From: Acinetobacter sp. TGL-Y2
Lineage (GTDB): Bacteria > Pseudomonadota > Gammaproteobacteria > Pseudomonadales > Moraxellaceae
Reading direction: 5' to 3'
Assembly: GCF_001612555.1 (NCBI RefSeq)
Contig: NZ_CP015110.1
Coordinates: 1,116,001 to 1,180,000, forward strand
DNA: 64,000 nt
The notes beneath the pieces are model-generated. The model saw nothing but the letters and a program-made list of their open reading frames with translations. It searched no databases and had not been told where the DNA came from. This document shows positions 45,319-53,979 of this stretch, piece by piece (the stretch's first letter is position 1; the number at the start of each line of letters is the position of its first letter). The position numbers and the translations under genes are program-made.

Positions 45319-46383
45319 TTATAAGCGATAAAACTGTTTGGCTGTGTGATGAAATACTTGCTCAACCGCATCAGGGTGGTAAGCTGCCACTGCATCACTA
45401 AAAGCATCGATGAGATTGACCAATGACGTGCTGACCCGATCCATGGGGAAGTTGGACGCGAACATGACCCGATATGGTCCAAAGCTTTGCAACACATGAT
45501 TGATTAAGGGGAAAACTTGATCTAGAATTTCTTGCTTGGTTGCCAATTGTTTGTGGGTGTGAAATTGATGACCCAGCACAGGCATAAACAAACCTGACAT
45601 TTTGGTATAAACATTGGGGCATAGTGCCAGTTCAGCCATGTCTTCTTGCCAGCGGAACATTATGTTGTCTCTTGCCGTTTGAGTCAGTCCTGTATGCTTA
45701 CCAACTTTCCCAAACAACCCTGCTGGCGTACCAAAATGATCCAGCACAATAGAGGTTTCCGGGAACTGTTTGGCAAGGCTGATTACATCGTACAGCTGGG
45801 TAGAATACACCCATGCATCAAAACTCAAATTATACTGGGCCAAGGCTTCAAAGCCTTTTAGGAATTTTTTATGGGTATATAAATGCGCTTCATCTGTCCA
45901 TGCATGAATCGCTAAATCCTCATGAAAGGCCGCCATTTTACGTATGCCTCGAAAGTGAGGCGATGCCTTGTGATGCATTTTTAATATTTTCTTAAAATTG
46001 CTGTCTCGTGGATCGGCAGCAGCCACAATACCACCCAGACTTAAACCATGAGTGTCAAAGGGAAGTGACTCAATAAATTTAGTTTCTGCCACCACACCTT
46101 TGGCGGATTGATTTTTCCAGCTGGCTTCGACATGCACCACTTGCGCAGCCCTGTAATGCCCCAGATCTTTTTGATAATCTTGAGGTAAATAGGGCGCAGT
46201 AATATGGCTCGTCAGGCCCAATGTATCAATTAGGTCTTTAGGTTTGGCCAAGCGCACGATTTTATCCAGTAGATAAGGATGTTTGCCGAATAGTTTGACT
46301 GCTGTTGCTGCAGCGTGCGGAGTGTTATATGGATCCCACTGATGGATATGCGCATCGATCAATGCAAAATCTAGCTGCTTCAT
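45319..46383 (-). CDS. Amidohydrolase family protein (TIM-barrel, COG3618-like)
   Basis: The protein has 354 residues. The start ALIDAHIHQWDP holds the HxH metal motif. Other family blocks are VVHVEASW, GIVAAADPRD, FRGIRKMAAFHED, SIVLDHFGTPAGL, VYTKMSGLF and VMFASNFPMDRVS with a late Asp. This fits the L-fuconolactonase/2-pyrone-4,6-dicarboxylate lactonase branch, which hydrolyses lactones. The substrate is unknown and no catabolic neighbours are present. Confidence 0.87.
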   Translation of the reverse strand: MKQLDFALIDAHIHQWDPYNTPHAAATAVKLFGKHPYLLDKIVRLAKPKDLIDTLGLTSHITAPYLPQDYQKDLGHYRAAQVVHVEASWKNQSAKGVVAETKFIESLPFDTHGLSLGGIVAAADPRDSNFKKILKMHHKASPHFRGIRKMAAFHEDLAIHAWTDEAHLYTHKKFLKGFEALAQYNLSFDAWVYSTQLYDVISLAKQFPETSIVLDHFGTPAGLFGKVGKHTGLTQTARDNIMFRWQEDMAELALCPNVYTKMSGLFMPVLGHQFHTHKQLATKQEILDQVFPLINHVLQSFGPYRVMFASNFPMDRVSTSLVNLIDAFSDAVAAYHPDAVEQVFHHTAKQFYRL

Positions 46384-46487
46384 TCTTGTTCCTTTTTTGA
46401 GTCATCCTGAATTTTAAAAATACGACAAAAAACCGCTATTTTGAATTATATTTTTGTCCAAAATTATGAAGGAAATAGAAAGCATAA

Positions 46488-46509
46488 AAAAAGCCCACTT
46501 GGGCTTTTT
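46488..46509 (-). terminator. Terminator of the DUF3144 gene
   Basis: AAAAAGCCCA and GGGCTTTTT pair around CTT, about 35 bp beyond the DUF3144 stop on the minus strand. Confidence 0.83.
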
Positions 46510-46545
46510 AGAATGAAGACTGCTCGATACAGCACCACACAAATT

Positions 46546-46941
46546 TTAAGATGTCGGTTTGTGCTCATGCTTATTGGCATGGAATTCTTCGTTATGACGG
46601 AAGCGAAGATAGTTTTCAAACTGCTCACAATATTCGTCGTAATTATCTTCAAGCATCATTTGAAACTGTTGCATCACATACGACATGACTTGCTCTTTTG
46701 CGTCGCGCATTTCATTGCCATCTTTAAAACCATTGGCTGCAACCCATGTGTTAAATCGTGCTGTACCAAACAACATCGCAGCACTGACTTGACCGCGAAT
46801 TTCAGCAGGTTTCACCGTTGAACCTTTTTCAATACGGCAAAATTCATTGGCTTGTTTAATAAAATCATCAGCACGCTCAAAGAAAGCCGCATTTAACGCT
46901 TCTTCTTCGGTTACATCAGTTGCTTCAATTTTTTGAACCAT
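46546..46941 (-). CDS. DUF3144 family protein
   Basis: The protein has 131 residues: FFERADDFIKQANEFC, VSAAMLFGTARFNTWVAANG and QQFQMMLEDNYDEYCEQFENY. These match the DUF3144 pattern of a small helical protein. The N-terminal 15 residues and the His-rich tail (EEFHANKHEHKPTS) are extra. The function is not known. Confidence 0.82.
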   Translation of the reverse strand: MVQKIEATDVTEEEALNAAFFERADDFIKQANEFCRIEKGSTVKPAEIRGQVSAAMLFGTARFNTWVAANGFKDGNEMRDAKEQVMSYVMQQFQMMLEDNYDEYCEQFENYLRFRHNEEFHANKHEHKPTS

Positions 46942-47057
46942 GAACTGTTCCTAGCTTAAATATCTAATGCGCTATTATAGGCAAAGCCTTGCATAAACTA
47001 AACCTTTGCCTTAACCTAAAAATAGCCTAAGCTAATTTAACCTTATCGGTGATCGCC

Positions 47058-47690
47058 ATGCAGGATGCTATTGCAGTTCAAAGTCTTAAAAGTGATATTG
47101 CACTACTTCGTCAAAATATCTGGCCACCTGTGAATCTTGCCAATGTTGAAGGTCTGCCTATTTATTATGGCAGTAAACAGCAAGTGGATGACTATTATCG
47201 GCAGTGGATAGGTTTGATCGAAAGGGCGCAAGATTTGTTTCAACCGTTCATGGAAGATGACGTTCCTGATGCGATTCATTTACCCAGCCATTTAAATCTA
47301 CCGCTCTTTTATTTTCATGTTGATCGTATTCGAATCAATAAAACACGAGCAAAAGAATCTAAGACTTTTCGAGGGATCGCCAGTCTCGTTGAAAAATGTG
47401 GGCAATTTGAACCTGAACAGGTGATGGCTATGTCGCGTTGGTTAGATACAGATGACACAGCGGCGTTGGTGGTGCATCGTGAATTTGTCGATTTAAGAAC
47501 CTATGTATTTCAGCATGGTCAAAGTGATTACAGCCGTACACGTTTTTATGTGAATGGTATTGTGCTCAGTACAGAATCTCATTTTGAACTGGTGGATGCA
47601 CGAGATAAACCGCGTAAGCAGCGTAATGACAGTTATAGCGACCCATTGGCGGACAATAATACGTGGCGGGTGTTTGGCAAGAATAGATAG
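47058..47690 (+). CDS. Conserved-looking protein of unknown function
   Basis: The frame gives 210 residues from the ATG at 47058; a GTG three codons upstream is in frame. Notable segments are LRQNIWPPVNLANVEGLPIY, HVDRIRINKTRAKESKTFRG and YSRTRFYVNGIVLSTESHFE. It looks soluble and has no signal or recognised motif. It is divergent from the DUF3144 gene and 86 bp before an ABC transporter gene on the same strand. Confidence 0.7.
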   Translation: MQDAIAVQSLKSDIALLRQNIWPPVNLANVEGLPIYYGSKQQVDDYYRQWIGLIERAQDLFQPFMEDDVPDAIHLPSHLNLPLFYFHVDRIRINKTRAKESKTFRGIASLVEKCGQFEPEQVMAMSRWLDTDDTAALVVHREFVDLRTYVFQHGQSDYSRTRFYVNGIVLSTESHFELVDARDKPRKQRNDSYSDPLADNNTWRVFGKNR

Positions 47691-47776
47691 CTTGATTGTA
47701 TATTTGATTACAAGATCATTCTTTAAATGAACAATCCATCACATTTATGATATCTAAAAAATGTGAATAAGCCTTA

Positions 47777-49486
47777 ATGACTGATCAAAAAATTCGTACA
47801 TTTATTAAAGTTTGGAAGATTTCAAAAAAGTTTTATCCCCATCCAGAACCCTATTTATTGGTGATTAGTGTTTGTTTGTTAGTGACAACACTTTTGAGTA
47901 TTGGTTTACCATATCTATTAAAGTTATTGGTTGATCAATCTCAAGTTGGAAATAAGGAATATTTTTTTAGAGATTTTTTCAGCATTGATCTACTTTATTT
48001 ATTGGCTTTAGCTTATGCATGCGGTTGGCTGATCAATCAAATCATTAACCAAGTGGATGGGTTAATTAGTTCGTTCTTGTTAAGGAGATTAGACTCCTCT
48101 CTTATTTTTGAAGGAATGAGAAATTACTTTAAATTAAAATACGACGTTCAAAAAAAACAAGATGCAGGTGTATTTAATACCAATTTATTGCGCGGGTCGG
48201 CTGCATTTGGTCAAATCCTTTATACCGTTTTTTTTATTATTATGCCTGTTATTTTTCAAATCGTTGGTATGGTTTGGGTTCTTTCAAATAATATTGATTT
48301 TAGCTATGGATTGTACTTTTTAAGTTTTTCGATTTGCACAGTACTATTATCTTTGTTGATCACTTTTAAGACAAAAGACTTTTTTACAGCCATGTATGAA
48401 TCACGGAATCAATTGAATCAATTTATTATTGAAAAAGTACAAAGTAGCTATGACATTAAAGTGAACGGTGCAACGGCCTTTGAATTAAATGCTTTTGAAA
48501 AAAGAATCAATCATTACATCACACAATCAAAAAATACCTACAGTAAAATCACTATATTTATGTTGTATCAAGTCGCCTTTGTTGGGTTTTTCCTGTTTGT
48601 GTTTATGGCTTTATCGGTGTATTTATTCCAACAGCATCGCTTTACTTCCGGTGATTTTGTACTCATTAGCAGCTATATTATTAGTCTAACCATGCCGTTG
48701 ATGATGATGTCGCAAAGCATTATTCGATTGCGTGGTGATTTTATTGCACTAAGCAAATTCAATGATTATTTTGAATATGAAAAGGATGAGTTTACTCAAC
48801 ACTCCACTCGTTACTCCAATGTATTTTATCATTTTCAAAATGCTGAATTGATTTTAGGTAAGACCAGCTTAAAAAGCTTTAATTTTAAAATTGAAGCGGG
48901 TAAATTCTATGTGGCTGTGGGTCGAACAGGGATTGGTAAAACCAGTTTTATCAATTATCTTATGGGCTTACAACAAATAGAAAAAGGACAACTTTGTTAT
49001 AAAAATATTGATATCAGTGATCATTTTTCATCACATATATTTAAAGAAATCGCTTTCGTAAGCCAAACACCAATCGTGTATTCAGGAACATTAAGGCAGA
49101 ATTTAGTGCACAACAGCATGCTCGATATCAATGATGATGAGTTAATGTCATGGTTGGAGAGATTTGATTTAATAAAACTCCTTGATAAAAACAATATTGG
49201 TTTAGATAGTGATATCCAAGATATTTACAAAAGCTTCTCAGGCGGTGAAAAACAAAGAATCAGTATTATTCGTGCGCTGCTAAAAAAACCACAATTACTT
49301 ATTTTAGATGAGCCTACAGCAGCTTTAGATGAGTTAACAAGTCTCAAATTAATGCCGATGATTCGTGAACAGGTGAGCACGATTTTTATGATTTCACATG
49401 CAAATTACGCAATTGAATTTGCAGATGAAATCCTTGATTTTAATGCATTATTAAAAAGTAACAGTTTTAATGATGTTTTGATGTGA
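47777..49486 (+). CDS. ABC exporter half-transporter (permease plus ATPase)
   Basis: The protein has 569 residues with about six spans in the first 310, beginning near YLLVISVCLLVTTLLSIGL. The nucleotide-binding domain has Walker A GRTGIGKTS near residue 382, signature SFSGGEKQR near 487 and Walker B LLILDEPTAALDE near 508, with His in FMISHANYA. This is a type IV (MsbA-like) exporter fold. Codon use is more AT-rich than in neighbouring genes. No substrate genes or peptidase domain are nearby. Confidence 0.88.
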   Translation: MTDQKIRTFIKVWKISKKFYPHPEPYLLVISVCLLVTTLLSIGLPYLLKLLVDQSQVGNKEYFFRDFFSIDLLYLLALAYACGWLINQIINQVDGLISSFLLRRLDSSLIFEGMRNYFKLKYDVQKKQDAGVFNTNLLRGSAAFGQILYTVFFIIMPVIFQIVGMVWVLSNNIDFSYGLYFLSFSICTVLLSLLITFKTKDFFTAMYESRNQLNQFIIEKVQSSYDIKVNGATAFELNAFEKRINHYITQSKNTYSKITIFMLYQVAFVGFFLFVFMALSVYLFQQHRFTSGDFVLISSYIISLTMPLMMMSQSIIRLRGDFIALSKFNDYFEYEKDEFTQHSTRYSNVFYHFQNAELILGKTSLKSFNFKIEAGKFYVAVGRTGIGKTSFINYLMGLQQIEKGQLCYKNIDISDHFSSHIFKEIAFVSQTPIVYSGTLRQNLVHNSMLDINDDELMSWLERFDLIKLLDKNNIGLDSDIQDIYKSFSGGEKQRISIIRALLKKPQLLILDEPTAALDELTSLKLMPMIREQVSTIFMISHANYAIEFADEILDFNALLKSNSFNDVLM

Positions 49487-49567
49487 TAGCTTCATTAAAA
49501 AATGAAGCTAGATTCATTGGTCAACATGTAGAACATGCTTAATTAAGATGTTGATTATCCCACCTGA

Positions 49568-50791
49568 TTAAGTATTCGGACATTGAATTTTAGGATTATT
49601 TAAACCTCTGCTATACGTAAATACAGAAATTAAGGCAAAACCGATAAAGATGAGCACACTATAAAGGAGGCTGTTGGCACTGAAATGGTCCACGATATAT
49701 CCACCAAATAACGCGCCAGTAGCAATCATGATCTGAAACATACCTACAAATAAGGGCATTCCTTTTTCAACAGACTCAGGTGCGTGCACAAACATCCAAA
49801 TGTTTGCAGATGTTGGGAATGCGCCAAATGCAAAACCCCACAGTGCGGTAAGCAGATAAGCCCCAAATAAATGCACAGCAAAATAAGGGAAACTCATAAA
49901 TACAATAGCAAAACAGACACCAATACCAGCAAGCGTATAACGCACATTGATATTACTGCTAAAACCTGCAAATGCATTTCCCAAAAACCCTGAAATACCA
50001 TAAATAAGTAAGAGGGCGCTAATGGTGGAGCCATCGAATCCTGCGACATTTTTAAAAAAGGGTGCAAGATAACTGTAAGTTGAAAAATGCGCCAAGCCCA
50101 TCAATAGAATAATGACTAGACCCTTGCGTGCTTTGGGATTGATAAATAGTGCAGGCAAATCGCGATATTGTATTGCCGAACTAGGTGGCAGTTTAGGTAA
50201 GAAAATACATTCTAAAACCAAAATCACAGCACCAATGATCGCGGTGATTAAGAATGCACTACGCCATCCATATAGCTCACTTAACCATGTGCCAATAGGA
50301 ACACCCAACACTGTAGCCAATGTAACGCCCGCCATTACTATGGCAGTTGCTTTGGCGATAGGTAAATGAGGCGGAGCAACGCGACCGCTCAGCGCAATCG
50401 CAGTCGCCCAAAATCCACCAATGGCTATCCCTAAGAAGAAACGGCTAAACAAAAGCCATTCAAAGCTCTGCACCACGCTGGTCATATAGTTCGCAATGAC
50501 CATAATTGCAGTGAGACCGATAAGTAAATAACGACGATCCAGTTGTTTAGCCCATACCGAAACCAAAGGTGCAGCAAAAGCACCCATGATCCCTGGCAAA
50601 GTAATCATTAAACCAGCTGAACCTACTGTGACATCTAATTCTTGAGCAATCGCGTTAAGTACGCCTATGGGCAAAAACTCACTGGTGACCAAAGCAAATG
50701 CGGTAATGGATACCGTGAGTATCGCCAGCCAGTTACCTTGCGATGACGTGACATTTAAATTAACTTGATGAGGGGCATCGGGAGAATTCAT
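49568..50791 (-). CDS. MFS drug-efflux-type transporter (DHA1, AraJ-like)
   Basis: The protein is 407 residues from the ATG at 50791; an upstream Met at 50818 is in frame but overlaps the operator. About twelve spans are present. MFS motifs are seen in FAAPLVSVWAKQLDRRYLL (motif A) and GGFWATAIALSGRVAPPH. GVTLATVLGVPIGTWLSELYG is the DHA1 motif C-like region. It likely exports small hydrophobic drugs or sugars. It is transcribed divergently from a TetR-family gene that presumably represses it through the two palindromes between them. Confidence 0.88.
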   Translation of the reverse strand: MNSPDAPHQVNLNVTSSQGNWLAILTVSITAFALVTSEFLPIGVLNAIAQELDVTVGSAGLMITLPGIMGAFAAPLVSVWAKQLDRRYLLIGLTAIMVIANYMTSVVQSFEWLLFSRFFLGIAIGGFWATAIALSGRVAPPHLPIAKATAIVMAGVTLATVLGVPIGTWLSELYGWRSAFLITAIIGAVILVLECIFLPKLPPSSAIQYRDLPALFINPKARKGLVIILLMGLAHFSTYSYLAPFFKNVAGFDGSTISALLLIYGISGFLGNAFAGFSSNINVRYTLAGIGVCFAIVFMSFPYFAVHLFGAYLLTALWGFAFGAFPTSANIWMFVHAPESVEKGMPLFVGMFQIMIATGALFGGYIVDHFSANSLLYSVLIFIGFALISVFTYSRGLNNPKIQCPNT

Positions 50792-50808
50792 GCGTTGAGA
50801 TCCTATTA

Positions 50809-50838
50809 TTAATTTCATAGTGATTGTTATGAAATTAA
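50809..50838. promoter_or_regulatory. Palindromic operator 1 for the divergent TetR regulator
   Basis: A perfect 11-bp inverted repeat, TTAATTTCATA and TATGAAATTAA, surrounds an 8-base centre. It lies 18 bp upstream of the MFS start. The same core occurs again 57 bp away, so it is a strong candidate repressor site. Confidence 0.75.
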
Positions 50839-50865
50839 AGTATTTGATTAATCCTTCAGCGTCAA

Positions 50866-50895
50866 TTAATTTAGTAGTGATCGTTATAAAATTAT
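50866..50895. promoter_or_regulatory. Palindromic operator 2 for the divergent TetR regulator
   Basis: TTAATTTAGTA and TATAAAATTAT form an imperfect inverted repeat (8 of 11 pairs) around GTGATCGT. Its right 20 bases agree with operator 1 at 18 of 20 positions. It overlaps the leader of the tetR gene, whose start is 12 bp downstream. Confidence 0.7.
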
Positions 50896-50906
50896 ATGGC
50901 TTGTTT

Positions 50907-51569
50907 ATGCGAGAAATTGAAAAACTAAAAAATCAAGTAGATGCACCTGAGGAAACTTCACAACCTACGCAAATTACAAAACGGCGAGGAAGACCCAAAT
51001 GCTTTAATGAGCAGCAAGCTTTAGAAAAAGCGACATTGTTATTCTGGCAATATGGCTATGAAGCGACCTCAATTAGTGATCTGACTCAAGCTTTAGGAAT
51101 AACAGCTCCAAGCCTGTACAGTACCTTTGGCGGGAAAGCTGCACTTTTTGAAAAGTGTTTAGATTATTATTCTGAATATGAGGGTTGTTCTATAGATCAT
51201 GTCTTTCAAGATGCAGAAGATATTCAAACTGCATTGGAATTGTACTTATTGGAAAATGTCAAAAAGCTCATTCAAAACCATAAACCGACAGGATGTATGT
51301 TGGTGGTCGCGACCATGAATTGTTCAGAACAAAATGTAGAACTTCAACACCAACTGATGAGTAGGCGTCATGTGACCAAGCGAAAATTAAAGGATTATTT
51401 TAATCAGGCTCAACAAGGGGGACAAATCCCGCAAGGTGTCGATGTGCAGAGTCTGGCTGATTTTTACAGTACTTTATTACAGGGCATGTCTATGCAAGCA
51501 CGAGATGGTGCATCTATTTTGCAACTTGAACAAGTGGTGAAAATGGCCATGCAAACGTGGAAATCATAA
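50907..51569 (+). CDS. TetR/AcrR-family repressor of the MFS gene
   Basis: The product is 220 residues from the ATG at 50907; the upstream frame back to 50820 runs through the operators and is not expected to be translated. The DNA-binding domain contains ALEKATLLFWQYGYEATSIS and LTQALGITAPSLYSTFGGKA. The C-terminal part fits a ligand-binding domain (GCMLVVATMNCSEQNVELQH). A basic stretch ITKRRGRPK precedes the helix-turn-helix. It should repress the divergent efflux gene and itself. Confidence 0.9.
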   Translation: MREIEKLKNQVDAPEETSQPTQITKRRGRPKCFNEQQALEKATLLFWQYGYEATSISDLTQALGITAPSLYSTFGGKAALFEKCLDYYSEYEGCSIDHVFQDAEDIQTALELYLLENVKKLIQNHKPTGCMLVVATMNCSEQNVELQHQLMSRRHVTKRKLKDYFNQAQQGGQIPQGVDVQSLADFYSTLLQGMSMQARDGASILQLEQVVKMAMQTWKS

Positions 51570-51658
51570 GTTATTAAATTTTGAATGACTTGGAAAAATC
51601 CGCACTATAAACAATGCGGATTAAAATGAGTATCTCGATTTTAAATTTAAGTATTTTG

Positions 51659-51719
51659 TGTTTAAAAGCAGATTACTTTAAAAGCAGATTACTTTAAAAG
51701 CAGCATACTTACTTTAAAA
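51659..51719 (+). repeat. Tandem 16-bp repeat
   Basis: Three near-identical copies of TTTAAAAGCAGATTAC lie head to tail, the last diverged. They overlap the end of the CYTH-CHAD gene and so may alter its C terminus when the copy number changes. Confidence 0.8.
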
Positions 51720-53169
51720 ACTTACGACTCACCAAGAATTGTTCCGTCGCCTCTAAAAGTTTTTCGGCATACACTTCTTGCTTGGCAGTCAGCCAACCTA
51801 AAGCAAACCAATCACTGGCTTCTAATTCCGTCTGTTGTAAATAGGATGAAGATGACGCCAAAATTTGATACTGCTCAGCAGCGTGCTGCGCATCATTCAA
51901 GGCTTTACCATATTTCTGCAAATTCTTAACATCAAAAATTTGAGTCAAAATGGGGAAGCTAAATTTGAGTTCATTTAAGCGTAGAGCCAAAGCTTCTAAA
52001 CTTTCTAAATCCGCCAGATCTGCGCTATTTAGGGCATCTTGTAAGGCTTTATACTGATTCTGTAAGGTATTTTGCGCATACCATTTTAGATCATTACTTT
52101 GCACTTTCTTTGATGTGCCTAAGCTAAACATTAGTAACTCTAAATAATGCTGAACGTTTTGGGTCGATTTGACTAAGTTGTTCAATTTCTCTTGAGCATA
52201 CAGCACATCTTTACTCAAACTTTCTGCCGTTTTGGGGTTCTGTAACAGTGCGCCCAACGTATTTTGCATGTGTTCAAAATGCTTTAAATTTTCAAAATGA
52301 CTTTTAAATGCCGAAAGTTGGTTCGCCCATTTATCCACGCCCTTAGAAGTCCAATCTTTGAAAATGGATAGCGTTAAAAACAAATGTTCTAAAGCAATGT
52401 GCGCTTGATCGATATGTTCTTTTTCAGACACTTGAGCAGATATGGCGGCAATATTGGGCAATAAATGTTGCATATGATTGGCAATTAAAAAGCGCATGCT
52501 TTTTTCAGCAGTTTCTTTTTTGGCCAGAATAATCTCTTTGTCCAGTACTGCGGGACTGACCTTTAAATCAAGAACCAATAAATTGCCAAATTCAGCTTTG
52601 CTGCGCACATCAAGCCAAAGCTGATATTTTTTAACCCATTCAAAACTAAAGGCCAAAAGAGATTCGACTGAACCCGATTTAAGCTCAAACTCTACTTCAT
52701 GAATGTCTTGCGATTTTTCCTCAGATTTGACTTGACCAATATCGACAGAGACTTCAATTTCAGCCTCTTCAAATTCAATTACGCGTAAAGTACGCTGAAT
52801 ATCAGTTTCAAACTGAAGTTGTAAGGCAGCGAAATTTTCACCGAGTGCTTTTTTGAGTATTGCATCTGCTTCAGGTTTTTGTGCATAAATTGAGAGGTCT
52901 AAATCAGGCGCTTGTGCTAACTCGCCTAAATCATAATTGTCTTCGAAATGATGCAAGTGGCTTTGACCGGCTGCTTTTAGGGTTTGAATCCAGCGCGTAC
53001 CTTCTAGGCGCTGACGTAAAGCAATGCCATGTTGAGAAAGGCTGCGTTCTTGGGTGTCGTAGTATTTTGCTTGTAATTGAATGAGTTCAGATTTTTTGGG
53101 GTCAACAGCTTTCAGGAGGGCATTACGACGGTTTTCTGGAATCTGAAACTTTAATTCAACTTCAATCAT
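51709..53169 (-). CDS. CYTH and CHAD domain protein (triphosphatase)
   Basis: The protein has 486 residues. The N-terminal CYTH domain starts MIEVELKFQIPENRRNAL, with the EVELKF signature, then RQRLEGTRWIQTLKA and other basic strands. The C-terminal CHAD domain (about 220-480) is helical with LFLTLSIFKDWTSKGVDKW. CYTH-CHAD proteins such as E. coli YgiF hydrolyse inorganic triphosphate; CHAD domains bind polyphosphate. The last codons lie in a tandem DNA repeat. Confidence 0.87.
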   Translation of the reverse strand: MIEVELKFQIPENRRNALLKAVDPKKSELIQLQAKYYDTQERSLSQHGIALRQRLEGTRWIQTLKAAGQSHLHHFEDNYDLGELAQAPDLDLSIYAQKPEADAILKKALGENFAALQLQFETDIQRTLRVIEFEEAEIEVSVDIGQVKSEEKSQDIHEVEFELKSGSVESLLAFSFEWVKKYQLWLDVRSKAEFGNLLVLDLKVSPAVLDKEIILAKKETAEKSMRFLIANHMQHLLPNIAAISAQVSEKEHIDQAHIALEHLFLTLSIFKDWTSKGVDKWANQLSAFKSHFENLKHFEHMQNTLGALLQNPKTAESLSKDVLYAQEKLNNLVKSTQNVQHYLELLMFSLGTSKKVQSNDLKWYAQNTLQNQYKALQDALNSADLADLESLEALALRLNELKFSFPILTQIFDVKNLQKYGKALNDAQHAAEQYQILASSSSYLQQTELEASDWFALGWLTAKQEVYAEKLLEATEQFLVSRKFLK

Positions 53170-53448
53170 TGTTTAATCCTAAACGCATATTTTTCTATAA
53201 AAAGATCTGTCTCGCAGACAAATATTTAAGGCAACAGACCAAATGGACTGAGCTTTAAGGCAACATTCTATGCCCGAATATGTTGGGCAATTAGGATTGT
53301 AACTGATTCGGCTGACTCAAAAATGGCAGTCATAGTAAATTCGTCAAATAATCCATAAAACTTCATCATCAAACACTTATCACTAAAGGCTTTTCTTTAA
53401 GCGTAAATTGGATTAATGTGATGGAAAAAGGAACAGGATAAAAACAAC
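53170..53448. other. Intergenic region before the DUF962 gene
   Basis: About 280 bases are shared by two divergent genes, so it presumably contains both promoters. No clear operator or RNA structure was seen. Confidence 0.4.
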
Positions 53449-53829
53449 ATGAATGCCTATGTCGACCCTCAACAGAATGTTGAACAACCGCAGTTTCAGT
53501 TGCCCATTAAAAATTATTCTGAATTTTATCGTTTTTATTTAACTGAACACCGTAGCATCATGAGTCGTCGTTTACATGCTGCGGGGAGCAGTGTTGGGAT
53601 TTATTTTTTCAGTAAAGCCATCATTCAACGTAAACCCAAATATCTGATTTATGGACTGGTATCTGGTTACGCATGTGCATGGATCGGTCATTTTGTTTTT
53701 GAAAAGAATAAACCTGCCAGTTTTAAACAACCGCTGTATAGCTTCATTTCGGATTGGCGCATGTTGTCTGATATTTTACGAGGGAATTTAAGCCTTGTAG
53801 ATCGTAAATTCGATAAAATTGAAAGTTAA
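53449..53829 (+). CDS. DUF962 / Mpo1-like membrane protein
   Basis: The protein has 126 residues. The conserved Mpo1 positions are seen in FYLTEHRSIMSRRLHAAGSS (two His) and ACAWIGHFVFEKNKPASFKQ (His and Glu near the membrane), with two short hydrophobic segments. The yeast member Mpo1 is an iron-dependent dioxygenase acting on 2-hydroxy fatty acids. The bacterial role is not established. Confidence 0.88.
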   Translation: MNAYVDPQQNVEQPQFQLPIKNYSEFYRFYLTEHRSIMSRRLHAAGSSVGIYFFSKAIIQRKPKYLIYGLVSGYACAWIGHFVFEKNKPASFKQPLYSFISDWRMLSDILRGNLSLVDRKFDKIES

Positions 53830-53842
53830 GCCTTTTTAAGTA

Positions 53843-53868
53843 AAAAGCCCAGAGATTGCTGGGCTTTT
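53843..53868 (+). terminator. Terminator of the DUF962 gene
   Basis: AAAAGCCCAG and CTGGGCTTTT pair around AGATTG. Confidence 0.85.
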
Positions 53869-53952
53869 AAATATTATAAAATGATTAAACTGGGCTACAC
53901 AAAACAGTTAAACAGTATTTAAAGAATAGCCGTAGAACGGTAAGATTCAATA

Positions 53953-53979
53953 AAAAAGCCCAAACAGTGATGTTTGGGC
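53953..53979 (+). terminator. Terminator hairpin truncated by an insertion sequence
   Basis: An A6 run and GCCCAAACA pair with TGTTTGGGC around GTGA. The T-run expected next is missing because the IS5-family element begins at 53980, the base after the stem. Confidence 0.75.
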
